A DNA stretch of 64,000 nucleotides from Cycas panzhihuaensis (Eukaryota > Cycadophyta): NCBI GenBank assembly GCA_023213395.1, contig CM041465.1, forward strand, positions 62,193,741-62,257,740. The letters run 5' to 3'. The notes under the pieces were generated by a model. It was not told the origin of the DNA, made no database searches, and saw only the letters and a program-made list of their open reading frames with translations. Made by a program: the position numbers and the translations under genes. Positions 11,181 through 23,219 of this stretch are shown here, in pieces; within the stretch, counting starts at the first letter, position 1, and every line of letters begins with the position of its first letter.

Positions 11181-11664
11181 CTGCAAATGCCACAAAACTG
11201 ATCAGAACTTGACCTACACTTGCTCTCTATCCCTTAGACTATTTTTCAGCTCCACTTGATCAAGATTTGGGGCCCCGCGGGCCCTTGTCTTATTTTTTCT
11301 ACAGTTTTACCTTTGCACTATGCCAAACTTTGTGGTACTGCAGAGTTTGGCCTGGGTCCCGTGGCGATCAGGGCCTCATAGCAAAGATCATGGCACTGCG
11401 ATCTTTGCTACGGTGTGAACGACACCCCCCCCAAAAGGGAGGGTTTTCCTGCCAAAAATCCAAAAAAAAAATCTTTTGGTGGGCCCAGTAGGGCCCACTA
11501 GGACCAGGGCTACTTAATGCCCTAGTCCTGCCTCTTTCTGGGTCCAATTCAGACTTTAAGAGGTCATTTCTTGCCCACACGAGGCCTAAAAATCTACATA
11601 AAATTCACAAAAAGTAGTACATTTTAAATCACAAGATGGGCTAGGTTTTGTAGGATCCACTCAC
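11181..11664 (-). other. 5'-UTR intron of the antisense gene, with two palindromes (element 2)
   Basis: The donor is CCA|GTGAGT (11659-11664, minus) and the acceptor is ATTTGCAG at 11181, 13 bp before the ATG. The length is 484 bp. Palindrome 1 is at 11322-11351 with arms GCCAAACT/AGTTTGGC. Palindrome 2 is at 11379-11410 with perfect 11 bp arms TAGCAAAGATC/GATCTTTGCTA and a 10-nt loop. Both are at matching positions in elements 1 and B. Confidence 0.7.
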
Positions 11665-11846
11665 TGGATCTGGCCTAGCGCTCGTCATCTCATCTCGATG
11701 GTCCCAACAGTTGTCCTCTTGCTCCGATCCGATGGTCCGGTCTCCCTCTGCATGCCTCCAAAGTTGAGTAGCGCTCTATTATATAGGGAAATGGCTTTGG
11801 ATTCTCTCGAGAGCCCATGAAAATGAATCCATTTTCCGTCGAATTT

Positions 11847-11855
11847 CCTTATATA
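11847..11855 (-). promoter_or_regulatory. TATA box of the antisense gene (element 2)
   Basis: The minus strand reads TATATAAGG, 183 bp upstream of the GTGAGT donor. The identical nonamer and near-identical spacing occur in B, which is a separate, divergent copy. Confidence 0.7.
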
Positions 11856-12384
11856 GGCGAGGATCCTGACGGGCTCTGTCTCTATTTTCGGCCTCGTGAT
11901 AGCCCTTTGGATCATCTTCTACCCTCGATCACCTTTGCCTTCTGGCCCTGTCTCCCATTATGCTCCCATAGCCTTTGGTTCGCTCTTTCTTATGGATGCA
12001 TTTATAGCACCCTGTCCATGCATCTTTTGCAGGTCCCTTTTGCCTTGTTTTACGTATCGCTCCTATGCATGCCCTAGTTTATACTCGTTTGGCTCATTTC
12101 ACCATCCTAGACTTATTTTTGCAGCTCTTTCCTACCCATGGGGCCTCCAAAGGGAATGCTCCCCCCGTTTGGAGTTGTTCTTTGCTTTCTTAAGCAACCT
12201 TTGGTACCCCAGGGTGACCTTTTGCTGCCCACTCTCAGTCGGTGGTGAGATGATTTGATCTTGTCCTTGGGTAGCCTCATTGCTAGGTCCTCTTACCCTT
12301 CACGGCCATCTATTGCTTACCATATGAGCCTCTTCTTTGCTCCGACTCTTATATTACTACCGAGACTTTTTTCTGTCATCATCT
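11856..12384. other. spacer between antisense promoter and aRNH
   Basis: About 530 bp without a supported gene separate the antisense TATA box from the sense aRNH start. It contains the conserved GCCTCATTGCTAG motif (AG at 12285-12286). The region may hold upstream elements of both genes. Confidence 0.5.
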
Positions 12385-12938
12385 ATGTCCCTCTTCATTT
12401 TTACCGATGGTAGAAGCTGCGGTAATCGTGGACCTTCTGCTACTGCTTGGATACTTCGCAGCTCTTCCGGATATGATTTTCTACGTTCTCAAATCTTCCT
12501 CCCTGAGGCTACCAATAATGAAGCTAAGTACATGGCCATTATTGAGGCCCTCACTGATTCACTATATTTTTATCACGGACCCATCATTTTACTTTTTGGC
12601 TCCTAGGTTGTGGTGTCCCATCTCACCTAGGTTTACCAGGTACGATGCCCTCACTTGCTTCGGCCGCCAGATCCTTGTTGGCTAATTTCTAGTCCATTGA
12701 CATTCGACACATTTCTCAGGCCCTCAGTGCTGAGGCAGATAGCGTTGTTGGCCTCATCCTTGAGCGTCGCCTTCCTCTGCTTGCTGACCATCCATGAGAC
12801 TTGCCCGGTCGCTCTGTCACCCAAGTCTCAGGCTATCATACAGATCACCTTGTGATCCACTCACACGTCTGAAAGCTAGCTGCCAATGAGGTTAAACTAT
12901 GGCGACTACCAGGTTTGCTCACTTATCTCTCTTACTAG
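12385..12938 (+). pseudogene. extra RNase H, aRNH (element 2)
   Basis: The gene starts MSLFIFTDGRSCGN and keeps FLPEATNNEAKY, so the first Asp and the Glu survive. The second Asp block reads LLFGS and then a stop, where element 1 has LLCDSQ, so the catalytic Asp is lost. A frameshift near 12655-12665 follows. After it, SAEADS and LILERRLPLLADHP recover in another frame, and the tail reads LAANEVKLWRLPGLLTYLSY before a stop at 12936-12938. It is dead as written. Confidence 0.8.
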
Positions 12939-13210
12939 ACATCATCATGCATTTCTTTGTATCTCTCTACAATGGGGGCAGCCCCCTCATCCTTCTGGCT
13001 TTCGATTAATTCCTGGGTGGCACATAGGCAGGCCCTATGTCATCTCCACCTATATCCTCGTATCCATATATTCTACCATGACACTTGCCGGCACCCTTGA
13101 CTCTTGTTATGATCATGATTTATATATATATACATACACATGTGCTACTGACAGTTGTGTTACTAGCATTTGCCATCATACCACACTTCTGAGCGGCGAG
13201 GCTTTGCTAC

Positions 13211-13221
13211 CAAAGGGGTAG
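13211..13221 (+). promoter_or_regulatory. polypurine tract, element 2
   Basis: CAAAGGGGTAG lies directly before the TGTTTCC start of the LTR. Confidence 0.8.
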
Positions 13222-15965
13222 TGTTTCCCAGCTGCCAGGAATGGATATGGGCAGGTCGACTCAGTTAGGCTCAAGTATTCTTCTTCCTTTTCACTTGTAT
13301 TATTTCGTCAGAAAGGTTGACAGAAGTGTTGCTTCTCTGCATGACTACTTGCTTCATTTGTGTGATTACTTTGCATTTTGTTACCTGTTCACGATGCCTA
13401 TCATATTGTGACCCTATGATGACCCAATAGGACCTACCTTTCCATAAGGTGGGCATCCCCATGGCACTATACGACCCTCTGTGCTATCTCCACACTGCCT
13501 TAGGTCCCTTTTGGTCTATGTGATGCATTCATGCCTCGACCTTGAGCTCTTAGCACCTCATTCTGAAATTTTTTCTCATTGATATTTGCTTGCCTCTATC
13601 CACATGCTTCCTGGACTGTCTCAACTACCTAGACAGGAGGGCCAGCCCCTCCCAGGCCTGTCAAATGCTCTCCCAAAGCTCCCAGAGCCTAGAAACTTGC
13701 CATTCTGGCTTTCTAGTCCTACACCACTGTAAACTTAGCGGTACCCCAAAGTTTACTGCGGTGCGACTATCATCTGTTGTTTTTTAAAATCTGCCATGGT
13801 AATTCTCATTTTTCTATGGAATTGTTGCGTGCCCTTACATCCACCTTAGCCCTACTTACGCTCTATTCATTTACTTAGGGCTGAGATAAGTATAAGTATT
13901 AAAACCCTCATCATTTTGAGGATCTCTTAGGTCATTTTTTACTCTCCAACACAACAATTCCTGCTGCAACTCTTGCTCTCCTTCTCCTTCTGCTACAGGT
14001 ATTTTTGTAGGCCTACGTTTCCTACACCTAAGGCCAGGACTCACCTGCATCTCCTTACTTCCATGGTGGGAAGCCTCTCTCTAGGTTTCATCAAGCAGTT
14101 TTGGTGTTGATTTCTTCTCTAACTTGCCCAGCAAGTGTCCCTTTCAGCTATCTATTGGATTTCCTCCTGCAAACCCTTACAGGAGCCCTCTTCCTCACTA
14201 TTAGTAGGCCCAGATCTATTATACATTTGCCCAACAGGTCTTACAAACCTTTCCCTTCTAGTTTTATAGTAAGTTACTCCATTTTAGACATATTTCTCAT
14301 CCCATTTACTTGGTTCCTTCAGGTTTCATCGTTGCAAAGTCATTTTTCCATTATTCTTGGCTTGTTGTCCCTCGGCTCCATCTTTCTCTCCGCTGATTTT
14401 CTTTAAGAGAGTAGTGAAAGAAGAGTCCTAAGGGTAGGTGAAGAGAGTAAGGTGGGGCAGCCCCCCTTTTTAGTCTTTCTCTCCAAGGGTAATCCCTTCC
14501 CACCTTCTCTTCTTTTACTCCATGCTCTTCTTGAGATTATTAGGAGAGATTGAGCCCTAGGCCAACGCTAGACTATTAGCATACGTAGCCCCTTGCTTCA
14601 CTGATCCCAGGTCTGCTCACCTCTTCTTTGGACCCCCACAGCATCCTCCATGTTGTTGGGTACCCCTTGACATCATTAGCAAGGGTTTGTGAAGTAGATT
14701 GCTGCCCATAGCAACTTTATGCCTTGCATACTTCCCGACGCCATGTTGCTCTTTTCTTAATATCTCTTAGCTGTTCTTAGTTACCCTTACCACTATCTTA
14801 TTATGCTTGCGGGTTGTGTGGAGAATTCAGCAGGGGTTTAGCCATCATGAGGCTTCCCTTGCTCCATTTTTGCTTGATGTTTAGCTTTGCTTGAGAGAGG
14901 GTCTTTGGAGCTTGTTGCAGCAACTCTTTCTTTTTAACACCCTAACATTGTCAACAGTTATATATACTTGCATATACATAGTTTATCTCTTGTAACCCCT
15001 TCTTAGAAGGGATAAGTTTGTGCATATGCAGGTTGCTGCGGTGTTCTTGCAAAGGTGCAAAGTGCTCAGATTTGGGTAAGGTTCTTTGTTTGGCTCTTTG
15101 CTTTTGCTCCTTTGCTTTTGCTTTCTTTTCATAAAGGGGAAGGTAAGGAAGCCCCCTAATCATCCGTGGGTAGACGAGGATGTATGTGGCATGTGGGTGA
15201 GGTCTTCCGCCAGCCGCTACATCTTTTAGGTACGTACTTTCTTCTTTTTGCCCTTGCTTCTCTTTTTACACTTTTATTTGAGATCTATATGTTAGTTAAG
15301 TAGGTTATACATAAAAGTGAAAGGAAAAATAATATCTTTTACTTATATTTACATATTTACACTTTACGCACCTGACTCTCATAGGAAAAGGACCCATAGG
15401 AGATTTGCCCTTTCATTTTCCTTAGCTTGCAAAATCTACCTTGCCCCTTTTGACTCATCCTTACTTGGTATTGTTTACATACACATGTGATACCCATCCT
15501 TGTTTCCTTTCTTGTTTCTTTTCTAAATCATTAAGGGAGATTTTGGTTTAGTTATCTGTTCTCACTTCCCTCATCCCTTCTTCACTCTATTTACCTAGTC
15601 AAATAACCAAGAAGATCCTAGCCATATCGTCGGCTATCGTCTACCTTGTTTTGCTCATTTCCCTCCATCATAGGGAAACCCTTGAGGATTCATTTCCTCC
15701 CCTTCCAGCCATCCAAGGGTGGGAGGACCTTCCTCTTAAGTCTATTTGGGCTACCTCTCTCGCTTTCCCTCTTTATCTTTGAGATAGAGGACCACTCCAA
15801 GGTAGTTGGGTTTCATCCGCAGGTCTCAAACTCGCGCTTTGGTGTACGGGGTGCCCTGCATGGTACTTACTTCGCTTGAAGGTTTTCTCACCTGCATTCT
15901 AGATACCAATATCGATCATCATCATTCCTACCTAGCTAGGTGATTATCTCATAGATACGTATCCA
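13222..15965 (+). repeat. 3' LTR of element 2
   Basis: It runs from TGTTTCC to GTATCCA and is 2744 bp long. It is alignable with the element 1 LTR but clearly diverged. The shared splice-donor-like motif GGGGAAG|GTAAGG is at 15143. Confidence 0.85.
13722..13904 (+). promoter_or_regulatory. U3 palindrome and TATA region of LTR 2
   Basis: A 42 bp imperfect palindrome centred on GGTACC lies at 13722-13763 (outer arms CACCACTGTAAACTT and AAGTTTACTGCGGTG). TATAAGTATTAAAA at 13891-13904 is the TATA candidate. The G-box position has decayed to TGCGTG. Confidence 0.6.
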
Positions 15966-16899
15966 CTTAGCATGCTTCTTTCTATTTCCAAGAGTGTCCT
16001 ATTCAAGCGCTTAGCTATATCATTCTATTGCAGAGTATAGCTAGTGGTCTTATATCTTTCGATCCCAACTTCTTTACAATAGTTTTAAAACTCCAAGGTG
16101 TTGAACTCACCTCCATTGTTAGTTCTTAAATATTTGATTAACTTGCTAGTGCTCTTATCAACTACACCCTTCAACTGCTTAAACACACTGAAAACTTCAG
16201 ATTTCTTTTTTAAAAAATAGACCCATATCTTTCTAGAGTAATCATCTATAAATGTGATAATGTACAATGATCCTCCATAAGATATTGTAGGGGCTAGTCC
16301 CCACACATCTAAATGTATGTAATCCAAAACACCTTTAATAGTGTGACTCTTTACTTTAAACCTAAGTCTACACTACTTCCGAAAATATAATATTTACAAA
16401 AATCTACATCTAAAAGTTGTAAGTTAAGAAGTAACTTACAGTTCATCAACACCTTAAGTCCTCTCTCACTCATATGCCTAAGTCTCTGATGTTGTAACTG
16501 AGCTAGATCTTTTATAGTCTTTGATGCTATATCTACATGGCTAACATTTGTACTTCCTACTTAAATATAAAGGTTTCATTTCTTTAAGGCTTTCATAACA
16601 ACTAAGGTGCACTTTGACACCTTTAAGACTCCTTCATGACCTATGTATTTATAACCACTAGAATCTAGTTCACCTAAGGAAATTAGATTCCTTTTTAGAT
16701 CAGGTACATATCTAACTTTAGTTAATATTCTCACTACACCATTGAATATTTTAATTTGTTACTACCAATGCCCACTGTCTTACAAGAAACTTCATTTCCC
16801 ACAAGCACATCACCACCATCAAGAAGTTGGTAGGATGAAAACCAACTCTTGTATGGACACATGTGGTGTAAAACACCTAAATCTAATAATCAATTATGG
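15966..16899 (-). pseudogene. pol: copia protease and integrase, disrupted
   Basis: The protease region gives HHMCPYKSWFSSYQ and GNEVSCKTVGIG. The active site DSG is changed to DLG. Downstream are the pre-integrase zinc module (HQRLRHMSERGL, then FCKYYIFGK with one Cys position replaced by a stop) and the integrase core (DYIHLDVWGLAPT, ITFIDDYSRKIWVYFL, NNGGEFNTLEF, LNRTLLEIERSML). The Asp of the usual RSDNGGEF block is Asn here. Stops interrupt the frame. The gene runs into the element 2 insertion at 15966. Confidence 0.88.
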
Positions 16900-17737
16900 T
16901 GATAATAGGAAACATTATAAGAAACTAAGACATTATCATCTGTACCTTGATTTGACTCTACTTGATTAGTCTCCTTGGTAAGATCTCCATTTTTCTGGAA
17001 CTCCTTCCTTTTATAGCAATCCTTCTTGAGGTGACTTGTCTTATTACGGTGCCAACATCGGAGATTACTCTTCTTGCCTTTTGACATTAACCTTGATGTA
17101 TCCCTGGAGATTGTCTTCTCTCAATTGTTCTACCCCTTACTATCATAGCTTCTGGTGTGGAGGTTTCAAGATTAGAATTCCTCCTCACTTTTTCTATTAG
17201 TAAAGCACTCAAAACATAATCATAGTCTAATTCATCTATAGTACTGAAGCTAATTGAGGTGACAATATTATCCAAGAATTCTAGTAATGAATATAATAAG
17301 GTAACAACCTTGTCCTCATCCTCAATCGTGACATCGATACTAGCCAACTAACAAATAAGAGTATTAAAAATATTTAAATGCTTAGTAATTTTTGTACATT
17401 CCTTCATTCATAATGAGTATAGTTGCATCTTTAAGTAGATTTAATTCGTCACTAATTTGGTTATATATAAGCCTTCCAACTGGGTCCATAATCCTGCTAC
17501 TATATGCCCCCCTGTGTTGTTAAATACAACTTCATCTACCAAGTATAATTGTATTGTGCTAAGATCCCTTTTATTTAGATCATCTCATTCATCATTATTT
17601 ATCCATATAGGTTTCTTTGATTTGCCTGTAAGAGCTTTGTACAAACCTTGTTGTACTAGAACATCATATACTTTCAACTTCCACAACTCAAATTTGTTCT
17701 TACCATTGAATTTCTCCACCTTAAACTTTGCATTCAT
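16900..17737 (-). pseudogene. gag: copia gag (UBN2-type) with zinc knuckle
   Basis: The minus-strand ATG (17735-17737) is followed by KVEKFNGKN, ELWKLKVYDVLVQQGLYKAL, KDATILIMNEG and EDEDKVVTLLYSLLEF, the usual copia gag order. The zinc knuckle reads CWHRNKTSHLKKDC. The second Cys of CX2CX4HX4C is Arg, so the knuckle is broken. Gag forms the virus-like particle around the element RNA. Several stops are present. Confidence 0.85.
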
Positions 17738-17807
17738 TAATTTCACTATTTGGTGTAGAAAAAGTCGACACTAAAACCTTCACAAACTTGCTGCAAAAAT
17801 AAAAGTG

Positions 17808-17819
17808 ACTCTGATACTA
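17808..17819 (-). promoter_or_regulatory. copia primer binding site (tRNA-iMet type, decayed)
   Basis: The minus strand reads TAGTATCAGAGT, two transitions away from TGGTATCAGAGC, two bases downstream of the LTR end. Confidence 0.75.
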
Positions 17820-17821
17820 CT

Positions 17822-18158
17822 TGTTGAGAAGATAAGGTTCTAATAACATGAAACTGCCACCAAGATCTAAACTATTTTACAACTAGTTATAGGAATCAAA
17901 ACTAAAATTTAACATGCAAGTTCTTAAACTAGAGATAATATAATAAAATAAATAAGAAACATAAGCATCATATATACACTCGATATAACATGGTAAAACC
18001 CTAGAAGTTTGTTAGAAAAACATCCACACAAGAAAGGTATCAATCTTTATTATCAAAGAATAGAGAAATGTACACAATTTATAATAGAATGCTTGCAGTA
18101 ATAATAACCAGCCACCTAACTCTTCAAAGTACATCCAATACATTGAACACCATCAACA
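17822..18158 (-). repeat. 5' LTR of the copia element
   Basis: The 337 bp LTR is bounded by the inverted ends TGTTGA (17822) and TCAACA (18158). It is AT-rich and directly adjoins the primer site. The size is typical of plant copia LTRs. Confidence 0.8.
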
Positions 18159-20744
18159 CATAATAAAAAAAAAAACCCTAAATTTGGTTATATGAGAGAG
18201 TCATATAAGGCACAAATCTTAACCATAGAATTTAGTGTATTTTTAGCAAATGACCCTGATTCTCTTTATAATTTAGTATGCTTTTTAGTGCTATCTTTTT
18301 GGGTTGGGGGCTATCACCCCTGAATCCTCTCTTTGTAAGGGGCATTCCAACCTCCACGTACACCCCTGGCTAAGGGGGGATGCCACCCCACTTAGAACCC
18401 CTCAAGGAAGTTTAGGAGGGAAACCCTACTACCAACCTATTAAAATTTTAGCCTCTAAAATATTGTTGTCACATTATCTAACATCATGCAATTTTAGACG
18501 TGGTCATTTCACTTATACTAGTGATATAATGTCATCTAATGTACAAAAAAGTAAGGCTAAAGTCTCATTATTTTTTTCATATTTTCTTTAAAACTTGATT
18601 TATGTTCTAAGTAACCATTCTTTACAAACTTTGAAAGATCATTTCCAATAAAATATGATTTCATTACTTTACTCCAAAGTTAAAAGTCAGTTCCATTAAA
18701 TATCAAAAAGCTTATGTCATTAAGATTCATTGCCATTATATAAAAGACTTTAATACATTAACTAAAAGGTATGTGGTCTTAATGATCAAATAAGATTCCT
18801 TTTAACCTCAAATAAAAAACAACTTTAAAAATACAATAAAACTCTTTTCATATAAACTTTCAAATAAATACCAATATAGATTTCTTCTTAAGAAATAAGG
18901 AAGATAACTTGATGATGAAATGAAATATATATATATATATATATCTTTTGAATGAAATTAATGTGAAATGAATACACCCTTTGAGATGAAGCAAATATAA
19001 ATTAATAATTTTTTTGAAATGATACAATATAATCCTTAGGACAATGAACGGCTTGGAATGCAATAATCTCTTTTAAAATGAAATCAAATCAATGAGATTC
19101 CTTCTTAACACATAAAAGAAGGTAACTAGACATTGAAAATAAAGTTTATCTCTTTAAAATGAACTCAATATAAGATAAAACACCTTCTTGAATAAAAAAT
19201 ATATAACATAAACAAGCTTTCAAAATGATTAATGATGAGCAAGGAAAAGACCTATTATGGGCTTCAATATATAAAGGAATAAGCTAAAAATAAATGAGCA
19301 ATAAACATGTTTTTATATGAGTTGTTTCTAATGTATAAAAATATGCAAAGTATGCTTTGAATATACCCTTTAAATATGCACTTTTATTTGATCTTAAATG
19401 TACTTTAAAATATCCTTTTAAAAAGGTAAATTAACTTAAAAAATAAATAAAATAGGCTTGATATGAGTTTAAACTTAAAGTAAATAAACCATAGAATAAA
19501 ATAACAGGTTTAAAAATAAAGTTACTAAGAGTTAAAGAGCACCAATTTGAAGAATTTACTTTCAAAGGTCTCCTTCTTCTTTAAGAAGCTAAAATATAAT
19601 AAAAAAGTTGTAAAATATTAATTATAAGCTCATAAAATCAAGTAAAATGATCAAAGATGGATTAGTAATCTAATAAAATATAAATAAGCCAAGATAGAAT
19701 TGAAAGTTAGTTCAAAATAACTAAAACATGGTTAAACTAAGGTCAACTAAAAGATCTAACTTTACTAGGCTTAAAACATTATAAAATAGTTTCAAATATT
19801 AGTAGAAACCACTTCAATATATAGATCCTTAAAATACCTTTCCAATGGATCTAGCCACTCAAAAAATAGACCCCTGGATTAAAAGAATATAACAAAAACG
19901 GTGAAAGGGCCTCTTTTTGGCAATCAAATAAAATAGGGGGTTAAGCCCCTTTGATATAAGGCCTCTAATCATGTGAGGGCCAATAAAACCACCCAATAGA
20001 GTCTAAAGGGGGCTAGTAGACTTGAAATTTTATAAAAAATCCTTAATACCCTTTAAATCTAAAATTAGAAAAAATAATTAATAAAAAGTTGAAATATGCC
20101 CCTTTAATTAATAAATCCCAGTCATATGGGATGTAATAAGATTGAAAGGTAGGGTATAAAGGGATTATCCATGCATAGATTTAAAGTACTATAAAAAATA
20201 ATTAAATTAAGGTTAAACTTTATAAAAATATATATGAAAAAAATTAAATAAATTTAAACATATCACATATGACCCACGCATATATATAGAGCTTTGACAA
20301 GACCATTCTCTCTCCACACAAATCAAATTAATACAAAATTTAAGGGGTGCCTAGAAACACCTACTGGTAAGTCACAACTCAAATTTTGTAGTGATCTAAT
20401 AACCACAAAGAGGGAATTAAGTCAATAAAGATAGGGAGGTCGTATAGACTGTGTGGAGGCCATACAACTTAGAGAGGGCCCAAAATCACTCAGAGACTAT
20501 TATATTCAGAGCTTATTAGGCCTGCACCTATGCTAAAAAGGAGATCTAATAAAAAAAAGTAAAATAAGTGAATAATGAGAGGAACAATGGGGTTTCAATA
20601 GTCAAACAAAGTGAGCCAACTCCCAAGAGCAATATCTCAGTACTAGGACAAAGATTTTCTAAACCATTTATTTTGTTGTGATGTAGATTCAACAAGGATA
20701 AAAATAAGTAGTTATATGATGTAGTTTTATCCACTTTGGAGAGA
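18159..20744. other. AT-rich region without recognised genes
   Basis: About 2.6 kb of AT-rich DNA has many stops in all frames. It contains an (AT)10 run near 18925-18944 and loosely similar TTTAAAATGAA-type phrases between 18590 and 19560. I recognise no protein motif, LTR end or RNA gene. It may be an old decayed repeat or intergenic host DNA. Confidence 0.5.
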
Positions 20745-21389
20745 GCACCAACCTAACAAAGTCTAAGAAGGAAGTACGAACCTCAAAAGATTGATAAAAA
20801 AATGATTAAATCCTTATAAAAACTTAATGAAACTTAGATATAAACACTTCAAATATGTGTTGGGCTATGTATAGTAGTAGAAGCTCTAAAAAATTATAGA
20901 GATTCTAAAAAAAAATAGAGTGTAAAAATTAAAATAATAAAAACTTTTAACAAAATACTATATAAACTATTGATATAATGTTGAAAACATTGACATAATT
21001 TCCTTTGAGAGGTGGTGTTGAAGAACATCAGGGGTTTTAAGCCCTGAAATATATATTCGGTAGGTAGGTAGAGCCTGCCCCAACCTCCATTAGAACCTCC
21101 AAATCCAAATTATAATAAAAAATAAGCAACTTAAAATAAAATAGCATTAGCTTATCCAAGTGATGGTTGGCATGTTCCTAAGACCCATTTGCACACATAT
21201 ATGTAATGAATATAGTTCCAATATTTAGCTCATTATTGTTATAGTCAAATCAAAGTGGAGATCTAATTAGAGTGCTCTAGCCTTTTTAAATAAAGATTTA
21301 ACTCTATAGTGTGTTCTTGCTATTTTTAACTCAATGGTTCTATAGCTAAATTAAAGTAGAGATCTAATTAGAGTGCCTTTAAGGACCAC
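20745..21389 (+). other. AT-rich leader of repeat unit 1
   Basis: No gene is recognised. It contains an imperfect direct repeat (around 21250 and 21355, sharing GAGATCTAATTAGAGTGC). Relative to unit 2 it lacks about 130 bp after position 20980, where unit 2 has extra sequence at about 56545-56675. Confidence 0.55.
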
Positions 21390-22960
21390 CCGAGGCATAC
21401 TCACCTCCCAAATCGGGTTGAGTGTACCTCCTAGCAAAGTGACAACACCTCAACTGGTTGTGGTCTACCCATCTCTAACCGGACTTAAGGGACCCTCATG
21501 TCCCCCTTCAGCTAGTCACATAGGGAAAATCCCCATGCATCCTTAATCCCAACCTAGGGATCTTTCTCTTTACGTACATTGAGGATGCACTTCCTAACCA
21601 TGGGGGTATGGAAAGGGAAATCTACTTCCTATCTATGGAGTATACTCTCTCTTCCCATATGGTGTTGCACCACCCACAAGTGGCCCATATTGGCAAAACC
21701 TTATTTTGCACCTGTCTGTTTCCTCTTTGTGTATCACCTCGCATGTAGTGCCTTCCCAAGGAGGGAAAACTCCTCCCCAAGGCTCCTTTCCCCAAGTACC
21801 CTTTCAATAAGGGGTGTATCCTCAAGGGGGAATAGGTCCCTCTTACTCATTCGCCTATCTCTGAGTTCCTTCTCATCTGGGATTATTCCCCTCCCGTCAA
21901 ATAGGAGGGAATTCATATGCCCCTTTTAGCTAGACCTCTCAAGGAGGATTTTGGTGTCCATGCCCACTTCTTCCTTCGTCTTTCATTGACCCATTAGCTC
22001 AACCAAGGGCCCATCCCTTCATTGACTATAGGTTAACTCCTTTATCCATTGAGGCATTAAGGGCCAACTTACTACCTCACCCCCCTAAGGTGCCTAAGTT
22101 TGATGGGACCTCTTCATAAGACCCAACTGAGTATGTTAATAGTTTCTCCATGGCATGTATTGATTACTAGGCCTATGATCACATCTTAATGAAACATTTT
22201 CCACATTCCTTATAGGGTGATGGTCTTAACTAGTTCTACTACCTCCTTACCCACTTAATTCATTCATTCCAACAACTTGTGGATGCGTTCATCAACTATT
22301 TTAACATTGCTCATCCCTTCAAGAGTGGGATGAAAGCCTTACTTTCCCTGAAAAAGGTCACCAGGAGATGAATCATGATTTTGTTAAGTACTTTCATAAT
22401 CTCCTTCACTCCACGAAGGCCACGTTGCCTAAGGAGCTAAAGAGGAGTCTCTTTGTGAATGCCTTGTATCTCAAAGTATATGTTGAGGTCCTCAAAATGG
22501 AGAGCTCTTAAATCATCACAATAATGAGAGACATCCCCTTTATCACATGAGAATACGTGGATGCTTTGATCTCTATAGATATTCTTTCGAGTGTATAATG
22601 AGGGAGATTAAGCTCTAAGCTTCTCTCATCGCCAAACTTCCATAGACCTGTCCACCATGCCTCATAAGCTGCACCTCCTAAGGATGGAAATACATGGTCC
22701 TCTCAAGCAAGGGAGACCAAGCCTTCCTTGGAGAAAAAGTGGCACTCCATCCATGGTGATTACTTTCATGAGGATTTGCAATGTAGGGTGCAACATCCTA
22801 AACCCATTCCACATCGTGATTCCTCTACCAAGCAGCTGTCCAAGCCCAATTTAGACCATCCCATCCATAGACATCCCTTCTCTAAATAGAGGGAATGAGA
22901 TCAACATACCTACTATAGAGGGAACTGAAATAGAAGAAGATCTCCTAATCCTTGTCCCAC
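21390..22960 (+). pseudogene. gag: gypsy gag remnant C1
   Basis: This region corresponds to B and A gag. The Pro-rich N-terminal part is recognisable (MEYTLSSHMVLHHPQVAHIG aligns with the B phrase MDLLHPYGVAPPTGG). The retrotransposon gag domain follows (TPLSIEALRANLLPHPPKVP, FDGTSS, EYVNSFSMACIDY, FINYFNIAHPFKSGMKALLS). Stops at TAG and TAA replace Trp and Gln codons of the functional pattern, and frameshifts are also present. Confidence 0.8.
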
Positions 22961-23219
22961 ATAAGCTAAAGCAAAGGGGGGAAGAAGTTCTTCCTCGTCT
23001 TTTAGTTCTTGCCATCATACCACTTCACCTTCTTGATCTTGAAACAAGGGAAAGAGAGTTATCTAAATGCTTAGGACCACACCCCTATATGCTCTGACTA
23101 GTTCTCAAGCAACTAAAGAGACCATAGGTACATCTTCCTCTTCTCAACTTGATCCTCCTATGGATAACCCTCCTTTTGAGATTCCTTCTCTCCCTAAGAC
23201 CATTCTTGTCCACCTGAAT

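Larger units (their letters stand above)
9065..15965 (+). mobile_element. Ty3/gypsy element 2 (3' part), host of element 1
   Basis: The sequence resumes in the post-pol spacer and runs through the antisense gene, aRNH and polypurine tract to a 2.74 kb 3' LTR. It ends at 15965, where the copia integrase reading begins without loss. The predicted target duplication is CTTAG (15966-15970). Gag, pol and the 5' LTR must lie left of the window, beyond element 1. Confidence 0.82.
15966..18158 (-). mobile_element. Ty1/copia element, 5' half, interrupted by element 2
   Basis: Reading the minus strand gives a 337 bp 5' LTR, primer site, gag, zinc knuckle, protease and integrase up to base 15966, where element 2 begins. 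The integrase is read without a gap to LEIERSML at the junction, so the rest should lie left of the window beyond elements 1 and 2. The flank beyond the LTR begins CATAA. Confidence 0.85.

Noticed and set aside
18304-18591. 95-codon plus-strand frame in the AT-rich region
   Set aside because: No recognisable motif, no homologous frame elsewhere in the window, and it is surrounded by dense stops.
20745-21060. Possible LTR of element C, because the sequence recurs at 29583 and 56424
   Set aside because: No TG/CA ends, no polypurine tract before the second copy and no primer site after the first. The similarity continues through the whole unit, so a tandem segment fits better.
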